Positions 26,103 through 35,709 of a stretch of DNA of 64,000 nucleotides are shown piece after piece. The position numbers were made by a program, and so were the translations under genes. Where the stretch lies: positions 20,610 through 84,609 of the forward strand of contig CAZSWR010000004.1 in NCBI GenBank assembly GCA_964610885.1. The letters are read 5' to 3'. The notes beneath the pieces are model-generated. The model worked only from the letters and a program-made list of their open reading frames with translations. It searched no databases and had not been told where the DNA came from. The DNA is from CAZSWR01 sp964610885 (GTDB lineage: Bacteria; Bacteroidota; Ignavibacteria; Kapaibacteriales; UBA2268). The stretch's first letter is position 1, and each line of letters opens with the position of its first letter.

Positions 26103-28229
26103 TTATTTAATTGGAGTTTCCACAATTATATCGACAGTTCGGCAATAGAAACGGCCTTCGGGTATGTTGTTGTCGTATAATTCTTTCGAGCTGCCGACGC
26201 CAAGGGCTGACGAGTTTGCATGGTTTAGTGCTTTTTTCGCAGACATTGCCCTGTTCTGGCTGAGCTTTTGGTTGTGTTGTGCGTCTCCGGTTCTGTCGGT
26301 GTAGCCCGTGATCGTCATTTTAGAGTCTTTTTGCAATCTTTTTTTGATATGTTCCACGATTTTCTTGTTCCCAGCCTCGATTTCGTATTTATTGAAATCG
26401 AAAAGAATCAGATTGTACCTGTCGATCTCCACATCGTTCTTTCTCTCTCTTCTTTTTTTGCTGACAGAGAGATATTCCACTGGCAGAAATGTTGTAATGG
26501 ATTTCGCCTGGAGTTGCTTGTCCTGGATTGTAAGCTCAACGTCAATTCTTTCGTCCAAGCTCGGAATTGTGATCTGGTTTTCGTTAAATTTCCAATCCAC
26601 TGAGGTAGGCAAATTGGCAGATCCGGCCTGGGAGAAATTCGCTGACGAAAGGCCTTTCTGTTTCGCCTCGATGGTCCACGCCTTAAGCCCGGCATCTGCA
26701 TTGGCTTTCGGATAGAATCGGGCAATGGGTGGATTTGCTTTCCTCAGCGTGTCCGAAAGGAAAACCGGTGCGAGAATTTCATATTCTTCGCTGTATAGCT
26801 CCACTCGCCTATTCTCTGCAATTTTGTCCTGCTCGGCTATCGGTGTCGATGCCTTTTCAGGTAGGTTACGTTTCTCCAGTTGCAACCTTGAGTCATCGAT
26901 TTGCCAGACATCCGCGAGGTACTTCTTCACTTTCTCGGCTCTCCTCATCGACAATTCTGTGTTGTCTTCCTCGACAGCGATTCCGCTGTTGCAACCCGTA
27001 ATTCGCAGTATTGCCGCCGGATGTTCGGTCATGCGGCGCCCCACGATATTCAAAATATGGTAATAAGTCTCCAACGTACTCGATTTCGACAGGGATTTTA
27101 TTTCAAAATTTTTAGCATCGCCGGGCGCCAAGGCAGTATATTTGGTTTGAATCTTGTCAGCATTATCCTCGAAAAAGACGTATGGCAGCAATGGTTGCGT
27201 CCGGCTCGATATGAACTCCTCGACGAATATTTTCGCGGATTCGGTTTCTTGGCCCAAGCTATCGACGCCGAAAGCATCGATCCTGCCGGAAAGTGAGTAC
27301 TTCTTTGCCGAAAAGACTGTGTCGGTGCGGTACGTGTACAGATACTCGGTTTCGACGTTGTCCTGAAGTTTTGTTTCCGATTTGTTGGTTGGCGCGCCCA
27401 TGGCAAACCTTGCAATCGGCTCCGAGTTTTCTTTGTAAATAGTATCAATTTTGAAAATATTCTCTTTCCTTTTAATCAAATCCGAAGGCTCGTACGTCAG
27501 CGCCAAACCCAAACGGAGAGTATTAATATTCCATGATACGTCCGAGACCATCGAATTGAAATCGTAATAATAGGTCACTGTGGGCGAGAAATAAAGGCTC
27601 TTTGCCCTATTCAGAGGCAATCCATAGCTCAAACCAATGATGCCGTATGCATTGAAGAAAGATGAATTGGGGATATCCCCCTCGCTGACGTTTCTCGTCC
27701 GGCCGATCGGATTGTTATTCTGATCGACAAAAGAGCCGTCAGGCCCGAGCAGTCTTTCCTTTTGATCGTAAGTGCTGGACACCTTGAAGGCCAGCCTCAT
27801 TCCGAAATTGAGTTTCAAATTCTCGTATGGTTCGTAATAAACCATCGGATCGATGCCTACCTTCGTAAATGTCCCATTCAGGACGTGTTCGAAGGTGCTG
27901 TTGGTAACTGTATTGTTTATTATCACAACAGTCGGTTCTTCGCTCTTCATTTCGCCTGATTGGGTCATAAGGCTGGCGCGAAGCACCAATCCGAACTGGC
28001 TGCTCATCGGCTTCGTGAGGAATCCGCCAATCGTTAGGCCGTTGCCCGATCCGTCGGTGAACTTCGGGCAACAGTTCGGGATGCCTTGGAGTTTGCTAAA
28101 GTCGGCATTGGTTTGGTCGAATCCATACTCGCCGAAAAGTCCATAAGCAATTCGGGAGTTGTGAGTGTTTTGTGAAAATGCTCCAAGTGTACTAAAAAGC
28201 ATCAAAATAGCGCAAATTGAATATTTCAT
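26103..28229 (-). CDS. outer-membrane barrel protein with two OmpA-like domains
   Basis: 708 residues. Signal peptide (MKYSICAILMLFSTLGAFS). An outer-membrane-barrel-like region spans ~20-250. A first OmpA-like domain is at ~348-480 (LPYVFFEDNADKI, IAENRRVELYS). A linker region with Ig-like strands follows, then a second OmpA domain at ~605-705 (ILFDFNKYEIEAGNKKI, ITGYTDRTGDAQHNQKLSQN). The second has the Asp and Arg that bind diaminopimelate; the first is partly degenerate. It probably tethers the outer membrane to peptidoglycan. It sits between the giant VWA protein and the TonB-fusion gene with 15-bp gaps on each side, implying a common mRNA and joint function. Confidence 0.87.
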   Translation of the reverse strand: MKYSICAILMLFSTLGAFSQNTHNSRIAYGLFGEYGFDQTNADFSKLQGIPNCCPKFTDGSGNGLTIGGFLTKPMSSQFGLVLRASLMTQSGEMKSEEPTVVIINNTVTNSTFEHVLNGTFTKVGIDPMVYYEPYENLKLNFGMRLAFKVSSTYDQKERLLGPDGSFVDQNNNPIGRTRNVSEGDIPNSSFFNAYGIIGLSYGLPLNRAKSLYFSPTVTYYYDFNSMVSDVSWNINTLRLGLALTYEPSDLIKRKENIFKIDTIYKENSEPIARFAMGAPTNKSETKLQDNVETEYLYTYRTDTVFSAKKYSLSGRIDAFGVDSLGQETESAKIFVEEFISSRTQPLLPYVFFEDNADKIQTKYTALAPGDAKNFEIKSLSKSSTLETYYHILNIVGRRMTEHPAAILRITGCNSGIAVEEDNTELSMRRAEKVKKYLADVWQIDDSRLQLEKRNLPEKASTPIAEQDKIAENRRVELYSEEYEILAPVFLSDTLRKANPPIARFYPKANADAGLKAWTIEAKQKGLSSANFSQAGSANLPTSVDWKFNENQITIPSLDERIDVELTIQDKQLQAKSITTFLPVEYLSVSKKRRERKNDVEIDRYNLILFDFNKYEIEAGNKKIVEHIKKRLQKDSKMTITGYTDRTGDAQHNQKLSQNRAMSAKKALNHANSSALGVGSSKELYDNNIPEGRFYCRTVDIIVETPIK

Positions 28230-28244
28230 TGAATTTTTCCTCTA

Positions 28245-31200
28245 TTATTTAATTACTCCAATACGCACACTGCTCACGACGCTTTCCGTCTTGAACGTAC
28301 CAAAATACAAGCCCTGAGGGACGTCGCTAAGATCGATCGTGAGCACTCCGTTTTGCACTTTCTCCAATCGGGCAGACTTCACAGTATTGCCCAACACATC
28401 GGTAAGATTGAATTCGGCTTTCCCTTCGTCGGCGTTCGAGTATTCAATTGTAATCGTCTCGCCGGCCGGATTGGGCGTAACGCTGCGCATCGCAGAGTGT
28501 AACGAACCGTTGACAAACCTCGGGCCGCCCTCCTTGCAAATATCTGCTATGCTCACCCTGCCGTCCTCCACTCCGATCGTGGCCACGGCGCCAACGGATG
28601 AATAATTGGAAAGCACCAAACTCGTGAATTCAGCATTACCAAGCGCAACTACGAACCGAACGTTGGTTAGCGTTTCGCCGGCAGTGCCAGTGGTGGAAAC
28701 GGAAGTCAACGTTATCGTTTTAGTACCATTGTTTTCCACTTCGTTCGGGAAATCAAGTGCCTTGAGTATGGTCGAATTATACGAAAGGTCGAATGTGAAT
28801 CCGGTTACTCCCGATGCAGACAAATAGTTTTGTTGGCTTAGGATTATCGGTATCCGCACGGTATCGCCCACGAAGGCAGTAGCCGTATCGGCGCGTAGCG
28901 TGGCCGAACATCCAGGCTGGTCCACAATGTTAATCAAACCATTCACTAACGTGATGGCGGCCGCTCCGCCGATTGGCAAAACATTGCGGACAGTCAGAAC
29001 CGTTAGAGTGCCGGGCGCACCGATTGCCCTAAAACTGACATTGGCCAAGACCTCACCGGCGGCTCCATTTGTTGCAATATTATCAAATCGCAAGTAGCGT
29101 AAATTACCCGTTTCCGGATAACTCGTCATGGCGACAGGTTCGGCAACCGATGCGTCGTACAATAATTCAAAGCTGAAAGCTGTTACGCCGGCAATGCCTA
29201 AATCCGAAGCAGCTTGCAATACAATTGGGACTGAAGCAGTCACTCCGGACGCTACCGATACCGAACCAGCCGAGATCGTGGCCGTTCCTGCCGGTTGCAG
29301 CGAGTTAATGCCCTCGCCGTAGAGCCTGACAATCGCCGGGGAGTTCGTTCCGATATAATTAAAATGCAGCGTGCCGGTTGTCCTGCCGAGTCCGGACGGC
29401 AAGAATTTCAAAGTCATCTTGGCCGTGTCGCCGGCGGGTATCGTCATGGAAGGAATAGTTTGAACTGTTGTGAAATCGCTGGCGTTGGGGCCTTCGTGCG
29501 CGATCGAAGTAATCGTTACCGGATTCGGGCTGACGTTTCTAATCGTGAAAGCATTCGCAGTATCCCGAAAATCGCCAAGCTCGACCTGCCCGAAATCAAT
29601 TGTCGAACTGATCACTTCGATTTCTCTGGATACTCCATCGCCCGTTATAGTTTGCTTCAATGTGGAATCCGGCGAATAAATATTAATCGTCGCGGTTTGC
29701 ACTCCGAGCGCGGCGGGATGGAATCTGAACTCAACCGCGCGAGTCCCTCCGGGTTTGAGTTCAAACGGGGCATTGCCAGACGTGATCGAGAACGGATTCG
29801 TTCCGGCAGCGGTGAAGCTTATCGAATCAATTCTTGTTTTGCTCGTGCCGGTGTTCGTAATGAATGCAGAAACAGTAGAGTCCTTAAATGTGCTAACGTA
29901 AACCTTTCCCATATTGATATCTTTGCTGACGAGAGTGGGCATAATTATCGCGAAAACATTGTCCGAGACGTCCGACTGGAGTTGCACCGGTGGTTCCAAT
30001 TTTGCGATCCAGAAATCGCGGCCGCCCCTGTTATTGGAGAAATCGCCATCATTAGACGTAGCAAAACCGGCAATAGCAAAAGAAGCGTCGTCGTTTTTGA
30101 TAATGCTCATAGCGCATTCATTTCCGCCGCTGCCGCCGATTGTTTTCTGCCAAACCATGGAGCCGTCTGCGCTTTTCAGCTTCGCAATCCACCAATCACT
30201 CAGGCCATGGTTGCCGGTTACGTCCCCATCGACCGAATAAGAATAGCCGGCAACGCAAAGAGTGCCATCGCTTTCTTCGACTATCGAAGTGGCGTTGTCC
30301 CTATCGGAGCCGCCAAGAGTTTTCTCCCAAATAAGTGCGCCATCGGTAGATTGTACCTTTAGAATCCAATAATCATTTTGGCCATGGTTGCCGGTTACGT
30401 CCCCATCTGACGAAGCTGAATAGCCGGAAACAATATAATTGCCATCGTTGCTCTCGATAATGGAATTCGCAGTTTCGTTGCCGCTGCCGCCGTATGACTT
30501 CTTCCATACAATCCTGCCATCGGCCGGGTCGAGCTTGGCGATCCAATAATCATAGCCGCCTTTGTTCGCCAAGACATCTCCATCGGCCGAAGCCGAGGAG
30601 CCGGCCACGACGTAGTATCCGTCCTTGCTCTCCATTACCGAATAGGCATAGTCGCTACCGGTGCCGCCCAAGCATTTCGACCAAATAATATCACCGTTCG
30701 TAGCGTTGAGTTTGGCCACCCAGTAATCGATGCCGCCTTTGTTCCCGCTAACGTTTCCATCGGTCGAATTTGTCCATCCCGATACGATATAAGAGTTGTC
30801 TTTTCCTTCGGTGATCGAATAAACAGCATCGTCGCCGCTGCCGCCCAGATTTTTCTGCCAAATCATTCCCCCATCGGCATCGAGCTTCACGACCCAGCAA
30901 TCCGTTTTGCCCCAAGACGACGTTATCTGCCCATCTTTCGAGTCGCTTTCGCCAGCGACGACTATTGACCCGTCATCGCATTCGATTATGGAACGGGCAA
31001 TGTCGTTTCCGCTGCCGCCGAGCCATTGTTGCCAAATCCTTCCACCATCAGTGGGACTTAGCCTCATCACCCAAAAATCACTTTTCCCTCTCTTCACCAA
31101 TACGTCTCCGTCTTGGGAATCTGTGGAACCTGCCACGATGTACGAACCGTCGGCACATTTTGCAATGGACTCCAGATAATCCTCGCCGCTGCCGCCGAAC

Positions 31201-33824
31201 GTCTTCTTCCATTGAATACCTGGAACGCCATTCGGCGCAATCAGCGGGACATCCCAGACACGCGCAATATTGGTCGTGTCAGTCAGAGAGTCCATCGTCA
31301 CTAATCTATTTTCCACAGGCGACCAGACAGGATCCACACCCGGGACAATAGAAATCAAGCTGTAAGTGTTGGCATCATAGACTTTTGTGGATTTGTTATC
31401 CGCAATGGCAAAAAACAGGCCTGAGTGATGCCAAGAAAAGACATTATTTATTTTCACAACACCAAATGTTCCAATTCCTCTTGCTATCAGGTTCATTAGC
31501 TCTTTGCCACTTTTGGCATCGAAAATTTTCGTTGGCATATCATTTTCGAAGACACCTTCTTCCCGAATTATTGCAAAAGATGAGCCGTTGGGGTTCCAAA
31601 CAATGGTCTTATAATAATAAGAGGATAGGCTCTCAACATTAATTGATTTGAGCATCAAACCGTTAGACGTATTCCAAATCTTCGCAGTCCCGTCTTCGGA
31701 GGTGGTTACCAAAGTGCTCCCGTCGGGATTCCATGCCACTTGTTGGACCCACGAGGGGTGGCTGAGCGTGTGCAGAATGCTCCCTGTATTGGCATCGAAT
31801 ATTTTCGCCGTGCTGTCGCAGTCGGCAATTGCCAAGCGGTCGTCAATTGGGCTCCAAGCGATGTGCATAATTAACGGTCGAGTTGCCTCATTGGCCGGAT
31901 CCAACTTGCGGAGCAAAGTGCCTGTATTGCCATCCCATACCTGGACCAATCCATTATTTGTTACGTGGGCAATTTTGTTTCCGTCCATATTCCACTCCAC
32001 ATTAAATCGGGGATCATGCCATAGATTTTGTCTTGATGTTTCGCCAAGGACAAAAAGCCGTTCGCCAGTTTGTACGTTCCAAATATCGACCTCGCCATTT
32101 CCCCTGCCTGTGGCCAATCGCGTGCCGTCAGGACTCCAAGACAAACTGGAAATATCAAAAGGATTGGGGCCATCATAGTAATAATAATGAATTGAATCTC
32201 CAGTGGACGCATTCCACGCTGAAATTATCAAAGGGCTCTCATCGCTAAAACGAGAAATCGAAGCAAGCCGCGTGCCATCAGGACTCCATTTTGTCTCGTT
32301 CATTTGAAGTGGAAATATTTTCGAATTGTAATGAAAATCTGCATTAAATTCGGAGATCAGCGTTGGCGACACCTGTTCCTGCACCCTGACCAAGCAATGG
32401 CCGCTGGGCGGTTTGGGGATGTTTTTCCAATTCCATTTCATCCCCGATGCCGAATCCGTGAGTAGGCTCCATGTGGAGCCTCCATCTGTCGAGTACTCAA
32501 TCCCGACGACATCTTGGGGCAGTATGCCCTCCCACGTAATGATGGAATCGGTTGCAACCACGTAGCTCTCGCCGCCATTCGGCGAGACGACTCTCAGCGT
32601 GGGCGTTTCGATTTTGTGACCCAGGAATCCTCCCCTCGCATAGATGCTTGCAGGGCAAAGGTCAGTTATCAAATCAATTTTAGTATAAATAATGCTGCTG
32701 TCCGTGGGAGTATAGGTCAGAGTAATACTTCGTGATTCGCCTTGGTTCAACGAAAAGCTGGAGGGCGAAATCGTGAAATGGTTGTCCGAGGTGGCGAATC
32801 CCGAAACGGTAAAGGCAGAGTTAACAGCCGTTACGGTTAGCGTAGTGTCGTGGCCAACGCCCGGTTTCTTGTTTCGGAAGAAGACACCCGACGGAACGAT
32901 GTCCAAATAGGCGACCGAATTCTCCGGCGGTACGTATGAAAACTTGTCCGAAGCGCCATTTGCCACAAGCCGCGCCTCGCCGTCGTTCCGCGAGAAGCTA
33001 CAATTCAAACCACTTTGCCATTCGATGGTGCACGGTTCGATTCCCTGCGCAATGAATTGAATACGTTTATATACTTCCTTTGCCTCGTCGATAGTCGTAA
33101 CGTTTTCGAACCATTCGGCTCCGGTCTGTTCGGACAAATCGCGGAGGATTTTGGGGCAAGGCATATTGAGCGTAACGCAATATACGAAAGCATTCTGTGC
33201 TTGGGCCTGCGCGATGATCGCGGGTATATCCGGCTCGAAGTTCGGTTGGCCATCGGACAGGAAAATGATTACTTTTTTGTATTTGGCTTTATTCAATATT
33301 TTGAATCCGCCGGTCAGCTGGTCGAGGAATGCCGGCTCGTAATTCGTGCCGTCCTCCCCGGCCATGGCGTTGATTGCGGCCAGAAGCGATGCTTTGTCTG
33401 ATGTGAAGTCTCGGTCAATATAGCTCGATCCGTTGAAACTTGTGATAGCGCATTCGCAAGTGCTTTGCGGCAATCCGTTAATCCAAGCGGTAGCGGCTCC
33501 CTTGGCCATATCGAGGTTTTTGAAACCGCCCAAGTCCCACTCCATCGAACCGGAAACGTCCATTATGAGCAACGAAGAAATCGGGACAGCCGCGGCCGAA
33601 GGGCAAGTAACGTTTAGCACGCTTCTGGCCTTCCAACCTTCGGTAATCGCGAAGTCGGCAGGATTTAAGTTGTTAATTCTTTGGTTGCTGGCGTCTGTAG
33701 CGAAGAATTTCGCTTTGACAGTCGGGAATGCCGAAGCGTCGATGCCGAACATATCCAACGATTGGGATCGGGCGCTAACAATTGTTAATAGCATCGCGAT
33801 ACAAATGCTCAAGTACTTTTTCAT
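28245..33824 (-). CDS. giant VWA / WD40 / propeller-repeat / cohesin-like T9SS protein
   Basis: 1859 residues from the ATG at 33824, which gives the signal peptide MKKYLSICIAMLLTIVSARS; longer in-frame readings do not. Order of parts: VWA domain (~83-265) with MIDAS DVSGS at 89-93; two anchor-like Ig segments; WD40-type repeats (WSPDGTRLATGRGNGEVDIW, WNPDGSTLVTTSEDGTAKIW); eight ~52-residue repeats of the form W-x-K-x-(F/L)GGSG...DGSYIVAG...DYW(I/V)(A/V)KL, probably a beta-propeller; anchor-D Ig repeats; two cohesin-like domains (SFELLYDASV, TFDLSYNSTIL); and a T9SS type A sorting domain (VTPNPAGETITIEYSN). Secreted or surface-anchored. First gene of the operon with 26103 and 24762. Confidence 0.9.
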   Translation of the reverse strand: MKKYLSICIAMLLTIVSARSQSLDMFGIDASAFPTVKAKFFATDASNQRINNLNPADFAITEGWKARSVLNVTCPSAAAVPISSLLIMDVSGSMEWDLGGFKNLDMAKGAATAWINGLPQSTCECAITSFNGSSYIDRDFTSDKASLLAAINAMAGEDGTNYEPAFLDQLTGGFKILNKAKYKKVIIFLSDGQPNFEPDIPAIIAQAQAQNAFVYCVTLNMPCPKILRDLSEQTGAEWFENVTTIDEAKEVYKRIQFIAQGIEPCTIEWQSGLNCSFSRNDGEARLVANGASDKFSYVPPENSVAYLDIVPSGVFFRNKKPGVGHDTTLTVTAVNSAFTVSGFATSDNHFTISPSSFSLNQGESRSITLTYTPTDSSIIYTKIDLITDLCPASIYARGGFLGHKIETPTLRVVSPNGGESYVVATDSIITWEGILPQDVVGIEYSTDGGSTWSLLTDSASGMKWNWKNIPKPPSGHCLVRVQEQVSPTLISEFNADFHYNSKIFPLQMNETKWSPDGTRLASISRFSDESPLIISAWNASTGDSIHYYYYDGPNPFDISSLSWSPDGTRLATGRGNGEVDIWNVQTGERLFVLGETSRQNLWHDPRFNVEWNMDGNKIAHVTNNGLVQVWDGNTGTLLRKLDPANEATRPLIMHIAWSPIDDRLAIADCDSTAKIFDANTGSILHTLSHPSWVQQVAWNPDGSTLVTTSEDGTAKIWNTSNGLMLKSINVESLSSYYYKTIVWNPNGSSFAIIREEGVFENDMPTKIFDAKSGKELMNLIARGIGTFGVVKINNVFSWHHSGLFFAIADNKSTKVYDANTYSLISIVPGVDPVWSPVENRLVTMDSLTDTTNIARVWDVPLIAPNGVPGIQWKKTFGGSGEDYLESIAKCADGSYIVAGSTDSQDGDVLVKRGKSDFWVMRLSPTDGGRIWQQWLGGSGNDIARSIIECDDGSIVVAGESDSKDGQITSSWGKTDCWVVKLDADGGMIWQKNLGGSGDDAVYSITEGKDNSYIVSGWTNSTDGNVSGNKGGIDYWVAKLNATNGDIIWSKCLGGTGSDYAYSVMESKDGYYVVAGSSASADGDVLANKGGYDYWIAKLDPADGRIVWKKSYGGSGNETANSIIESNDGNYIVSGYSASSDGDVTGNHGQNDYWILKVQSTDGALIWEKTLGGSDRDNATSIVEESDGTLCVAGYSYSVDGDVTGNHGLSDWWIAKLKSADGSMVWQKTIGGSGGNECAMSIIKNDDASFAIAGFATSNDGDFSNNRGGRDFWIAKLEPPVQLQSDVSDNVFAIIMPTLVSKDINMGKVYVSTFKDSTVSAFITNTGTSKTRIDSISFTAAGTNPFSITSGNAPFELKPGGTRAVEFRFHPAALGVQTATINIYSPDSTLKQTITGDGVSREIEVISSTIDFGQVELGDFRDTANAFTIRNVSPNPVTITSIAHEGPNASDFTTVQTIPSMTIPAGDTAKMTLKFLPSGLGRTTGTLHFNYIGTNSPAIVRLYGEGINSLQPAGTATISAGSVSVASGVTASVPIVLQAASDLGIAGVTAFSFELLYDASVAEPVAMTSYPETGNLRYLRFDNIATNGAAGEVLANVSFRAIGAPGTLTVLTVRNVLPIGGAAAITLVNGLINIVDQPGCSATLRADTATAFVGDTVRIPIILSQQNYLSASGVTGFTFDLSYNSTILKALDFPNEVENNGTKTITLTSVSTTGTAGETLTNVRFVVALGNAEFTSLVLSNYSSVGAVATIGVEDGRVSIADICKEGGPRFVNGSLHSAMRSVTPNPAGETITIEYSNADEGKAEFNLTDVLGNTVKSARLEKVQNGVLTIDLSDVPQGLYFGTFKTESVVSSVRIGVIK

Positions 33825-34189
33825 GATGAAACCACAATATATATAAAAATTTTCTATCAGACTACCGGTTAGAGTACAACAAACAGAAGTAAATACTTTG
33901 AAGCAAATTGCAGGTTTGGAATATGAAATATTTCTTTGTATGTAAGAATTGGAAATAGTATTCCATTCTTTGAGTCCTTGGAAAATCCAGACCAGCACTT
34001 TGGGAGAACGCAATGAAGTTACAAATATATATAAAAAAGGAATAAATACCAAATAGGAATTCAAGCAGCCTATCGTCTTGTACTATTTGGAATTTGTGGC
34101 CGGTGGCCCGAGGGGGCTTTATCCCGCTCCAACAATAATACAACCACATTCTGTGAGTTATCGGCAGGTTTTGATTTGTTCCGCACGAC
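33825..34189. other. 365-bp leader region upstream of the giant gene
   Basis: No gene is evident on either strand; in-frame codons here lack a signal peptide or conserved pattern. The stretch should contain the promoter of the three-gene operon (minus strand). Confidence 0.5.
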
Positions 34190-34225
34190 AAAAGGGGCTA
34201 GGATTGGATCCTTGCCCCTTTTTTT
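34190..34225 (-). terminator. terminator after the deoxyhypusine-synthase-like gene
   Basis: GGGGCTAGGAT/ATCCTTGCCCC stem (one mismatch) flanked by A-run and T-run, so it can act on both strands. It lies ~45 bp beyond the stop codon at 34270 on the minus strand. Confidence 0.85.
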
Positions 34226-34269
34226 CATTAGCATTTATGCTTTTATTTCTTTTTCAGATTTGGCAGAAA

Positions 34270-35292
34270 TTAGAGCGAATCGCAGTATTTGCGTTCGGTT
34301 CTGTTTTTGAAAGCTGCCTTGTGGTATGCGTAGCCGGCGATGAGAGGCATTGCAATTGTTGCCTCGGAGTACACCATTTGTTCGAAAGTGGTTTCCACTT
34401 TGCCCCAAGAGCTTGCTTCCTTGAGGGTCGAGCCGGAGAGGCCGCCGTCGCGTTCGTCGGCAACGGTGATCTGGACGGCATATTTGTGCATAGGCGCTTC
34501 GACGTCGAGCACTTCGCAGGCCACCACGATGTCTTGTGTGAAGTTTTTGGGCACGCCGCCACCGATCATTAGGATACCCGAATCTTTGGATTGCATTTTG
34601 ATGCGAGTCAGCTCGAGGAAGTCCTTCGCGCTATCGATCGAAACGTGGGATTCGGGATTGTTGAATTGGTGATGCACGAAGCCGAATCCGGCCGAGCAAT
34701 CCGAGAAAGCCGGGCAGAAGATAGGTACGCGCTTTTCGTAGCAAGTGCGGACGACGGAACCTTCGCCTTTTTTATTGAGCACGAGCCATTTGCCCATCTC
34801 TTCGATGAACTCGCGCGAGCTGAATGGGCGGTGTTCGAGCGAATTGCAGATCTCGGCGATTGTCATATCGCAGACGCGGAGGTCTTCTTCGTCGATAAAC
34901 GTATCGTAGATGCGGTCAACCATTTGTTCGCGAAGCACGTTATCGTCCACGAAGGGCGTACCCTGATAGTGATGGAAACCGAGGGCTTCGAGGTAGTCCT
35001 GGTCGACGATGTTTGCGCCGGTGGAAACGATTGCGTCCACCATATTGTTGCGCACCATGTCCACGACAACGTCTTTGAGGCCGGCGCTGAAAAGCGAACC
35101 GGCGAGAGTAAGAATAACGGTACAATCCTTGTCGGCGACCATTTTTTCGAAAATTGTAGCTGCGCGGTGCAAGTTGCGCGCTTGGAATGCCATTTTGCCC
35201 ATTGCATCGACGAGAGGTACGACGTTGTGAGCTTTGATGTCGATGTGTTCGACGAGGCGATTAGGATTCAGAATGTCTTTTTTCTCAGGCAT
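34270..35292 (-). CDS. deoxyhypusine-synthase family protein
   Basis: 340 residues. The Rossmann-like core carries DHS motifs: ILTLAGSLFSAGLKDVV and DAIVSTGANIVDQD bind NAD. VPIFCPAFSDCSAGFGF and ILMIGGGVPKNF follow. SGSTLKEASSWGK contains the Lys that in eukaryotic and archaeal DHS carries the aminobutyl group. Bacteria lack eIF5A, so the bacterial member probably makes homospermidine or another polyamine, or modifies an unknown target. Substrate not determined by sequence. It stands alone and has a terminator. Confidence 0.9.
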   Translation of the reverse strand: MPEKKDILNPNRLVEHIDIKAHNVVPLVDAMGKMAFQARNLHRAATIFEKMVADKDCTVILTLAGSLFSAGLKDVVVDMVRNNMVDAIVSTGANIVDQDYLEALGFHHYQGTPFVDDNVLREQMVDRIYDTFIDEEDLRVCDMTIAEICNSLEHRPFSSREFIEEMGKWLVLNKKGEGSVVRTCYEKRVPIFCPAFSDCSAGFGFVHHQFNNPESHVSIDSAKDFLELTRIKMQSKDSGILMIGGGVPKNFTQDIVVACEVLDVEAPMHKYAVQITVADERDGGLSGSTLKEASSWGKVETTFEQMVYSEATIAMPLIAGYAYHKAAFKNRTERKYCDSL

Positions 35293-35331
35293 TTATCTCT
35301 CCGAAATAAATAACAAAAAACAAGCATCAGA

Positions 35332-35366
35332 GGGCTGCTGGAATAAGTTAATTGTATGAGCAGCCC
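35332..35366. repeat. 8-bp inverted repeat upstream of the DHS-like gene
   Basis: GGGCTGCT (35332-35339) and AGCAGCCC (35359-35366) with a 19-nt loop. The inner bases GGAATAAGT resemble the 8822-8842 repeat arm. It lies in the 144-bp spacer between the DHS-like gene and the small gene at 35437. No T-run. Confidence 0.5.
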
Positions 35367-35393
35367 CACGAGCGATATATTCGGCAATGGCCG

Positions 35394-35430
35394 AAAAAAA
35401 AGCGTCGTGCAAAACATGCATAACGCTTTT
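35394..35430 (-). terminator. terminator of the AURKAIP1/COX24-type gene
   Basis: On the minus strand AAAAGCGT pairs with ACGCTTTT around an imperfect inner stem, followed by a run of eight T (A-run at 35394-35401 on the plus strand). Confidence 0.85.
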
Positions 35431-35436
35431 TAGTTG

Positions 35437-35532
35437 TTAACGATTACGTTTTTTATGTCTGTTCTTACGCAATCTTTTTTTTCTTTTGTGAGTAGCCATT
35501 TTATGGCGTTTTCTCTTTTTTCCGCAGGGCAT
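35437..35532 (-). CDS. AURKAIP1/COX24-domain small ribosome-associated protein
   Basis: 31 residues, beginning MPCGKKRKRHKMATHKRKKR and ending in a further Arg/Lys/Asn-rich tail. The residue order after MP(S/C)GKKRKRHK matches the short AURKAIP1/COX24 family proteins of Bacteroidota, which are counted as ribosomal in Flavobacterium work (bL38-like); I state that link from memory. More than half the residues are Lys/Arg, so it should bind RNA. A GGAG lies ~7 nt before the ATG and the intrinsic terminator at 35394 follows. Its small size makes it easy to miss. Monocistronic. Confidence 0.88.
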   Translation of the reverse strand: MPCGKKRKRHKMATHKRKKRLRKNRHKKRNR

Positions 35533-35709
35533 AGTAACTCCGGATTAATTTATTAAAAAATACTGGATTAACTACAGAATCCGAATTTTGTGCTGTGCAC
35601 ATATCGGACGATCAAATCGCGGATGCAGTCCGGCCCAACCCGAAACCGGGTTTGGGGATTATGATAAAGTGTCAAAGAGCCGGACATGACCCGAAGAAAT
35701 TAAGCAGGA

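Noticed and set aside
29295..30362. 355-codon plus-strand ORF inside the giant T9SS gene
   Set aside because: It runs opposite the repeat-rich coding region and its length comes from the low stop-codon frequency of that region; no recognisable domain.
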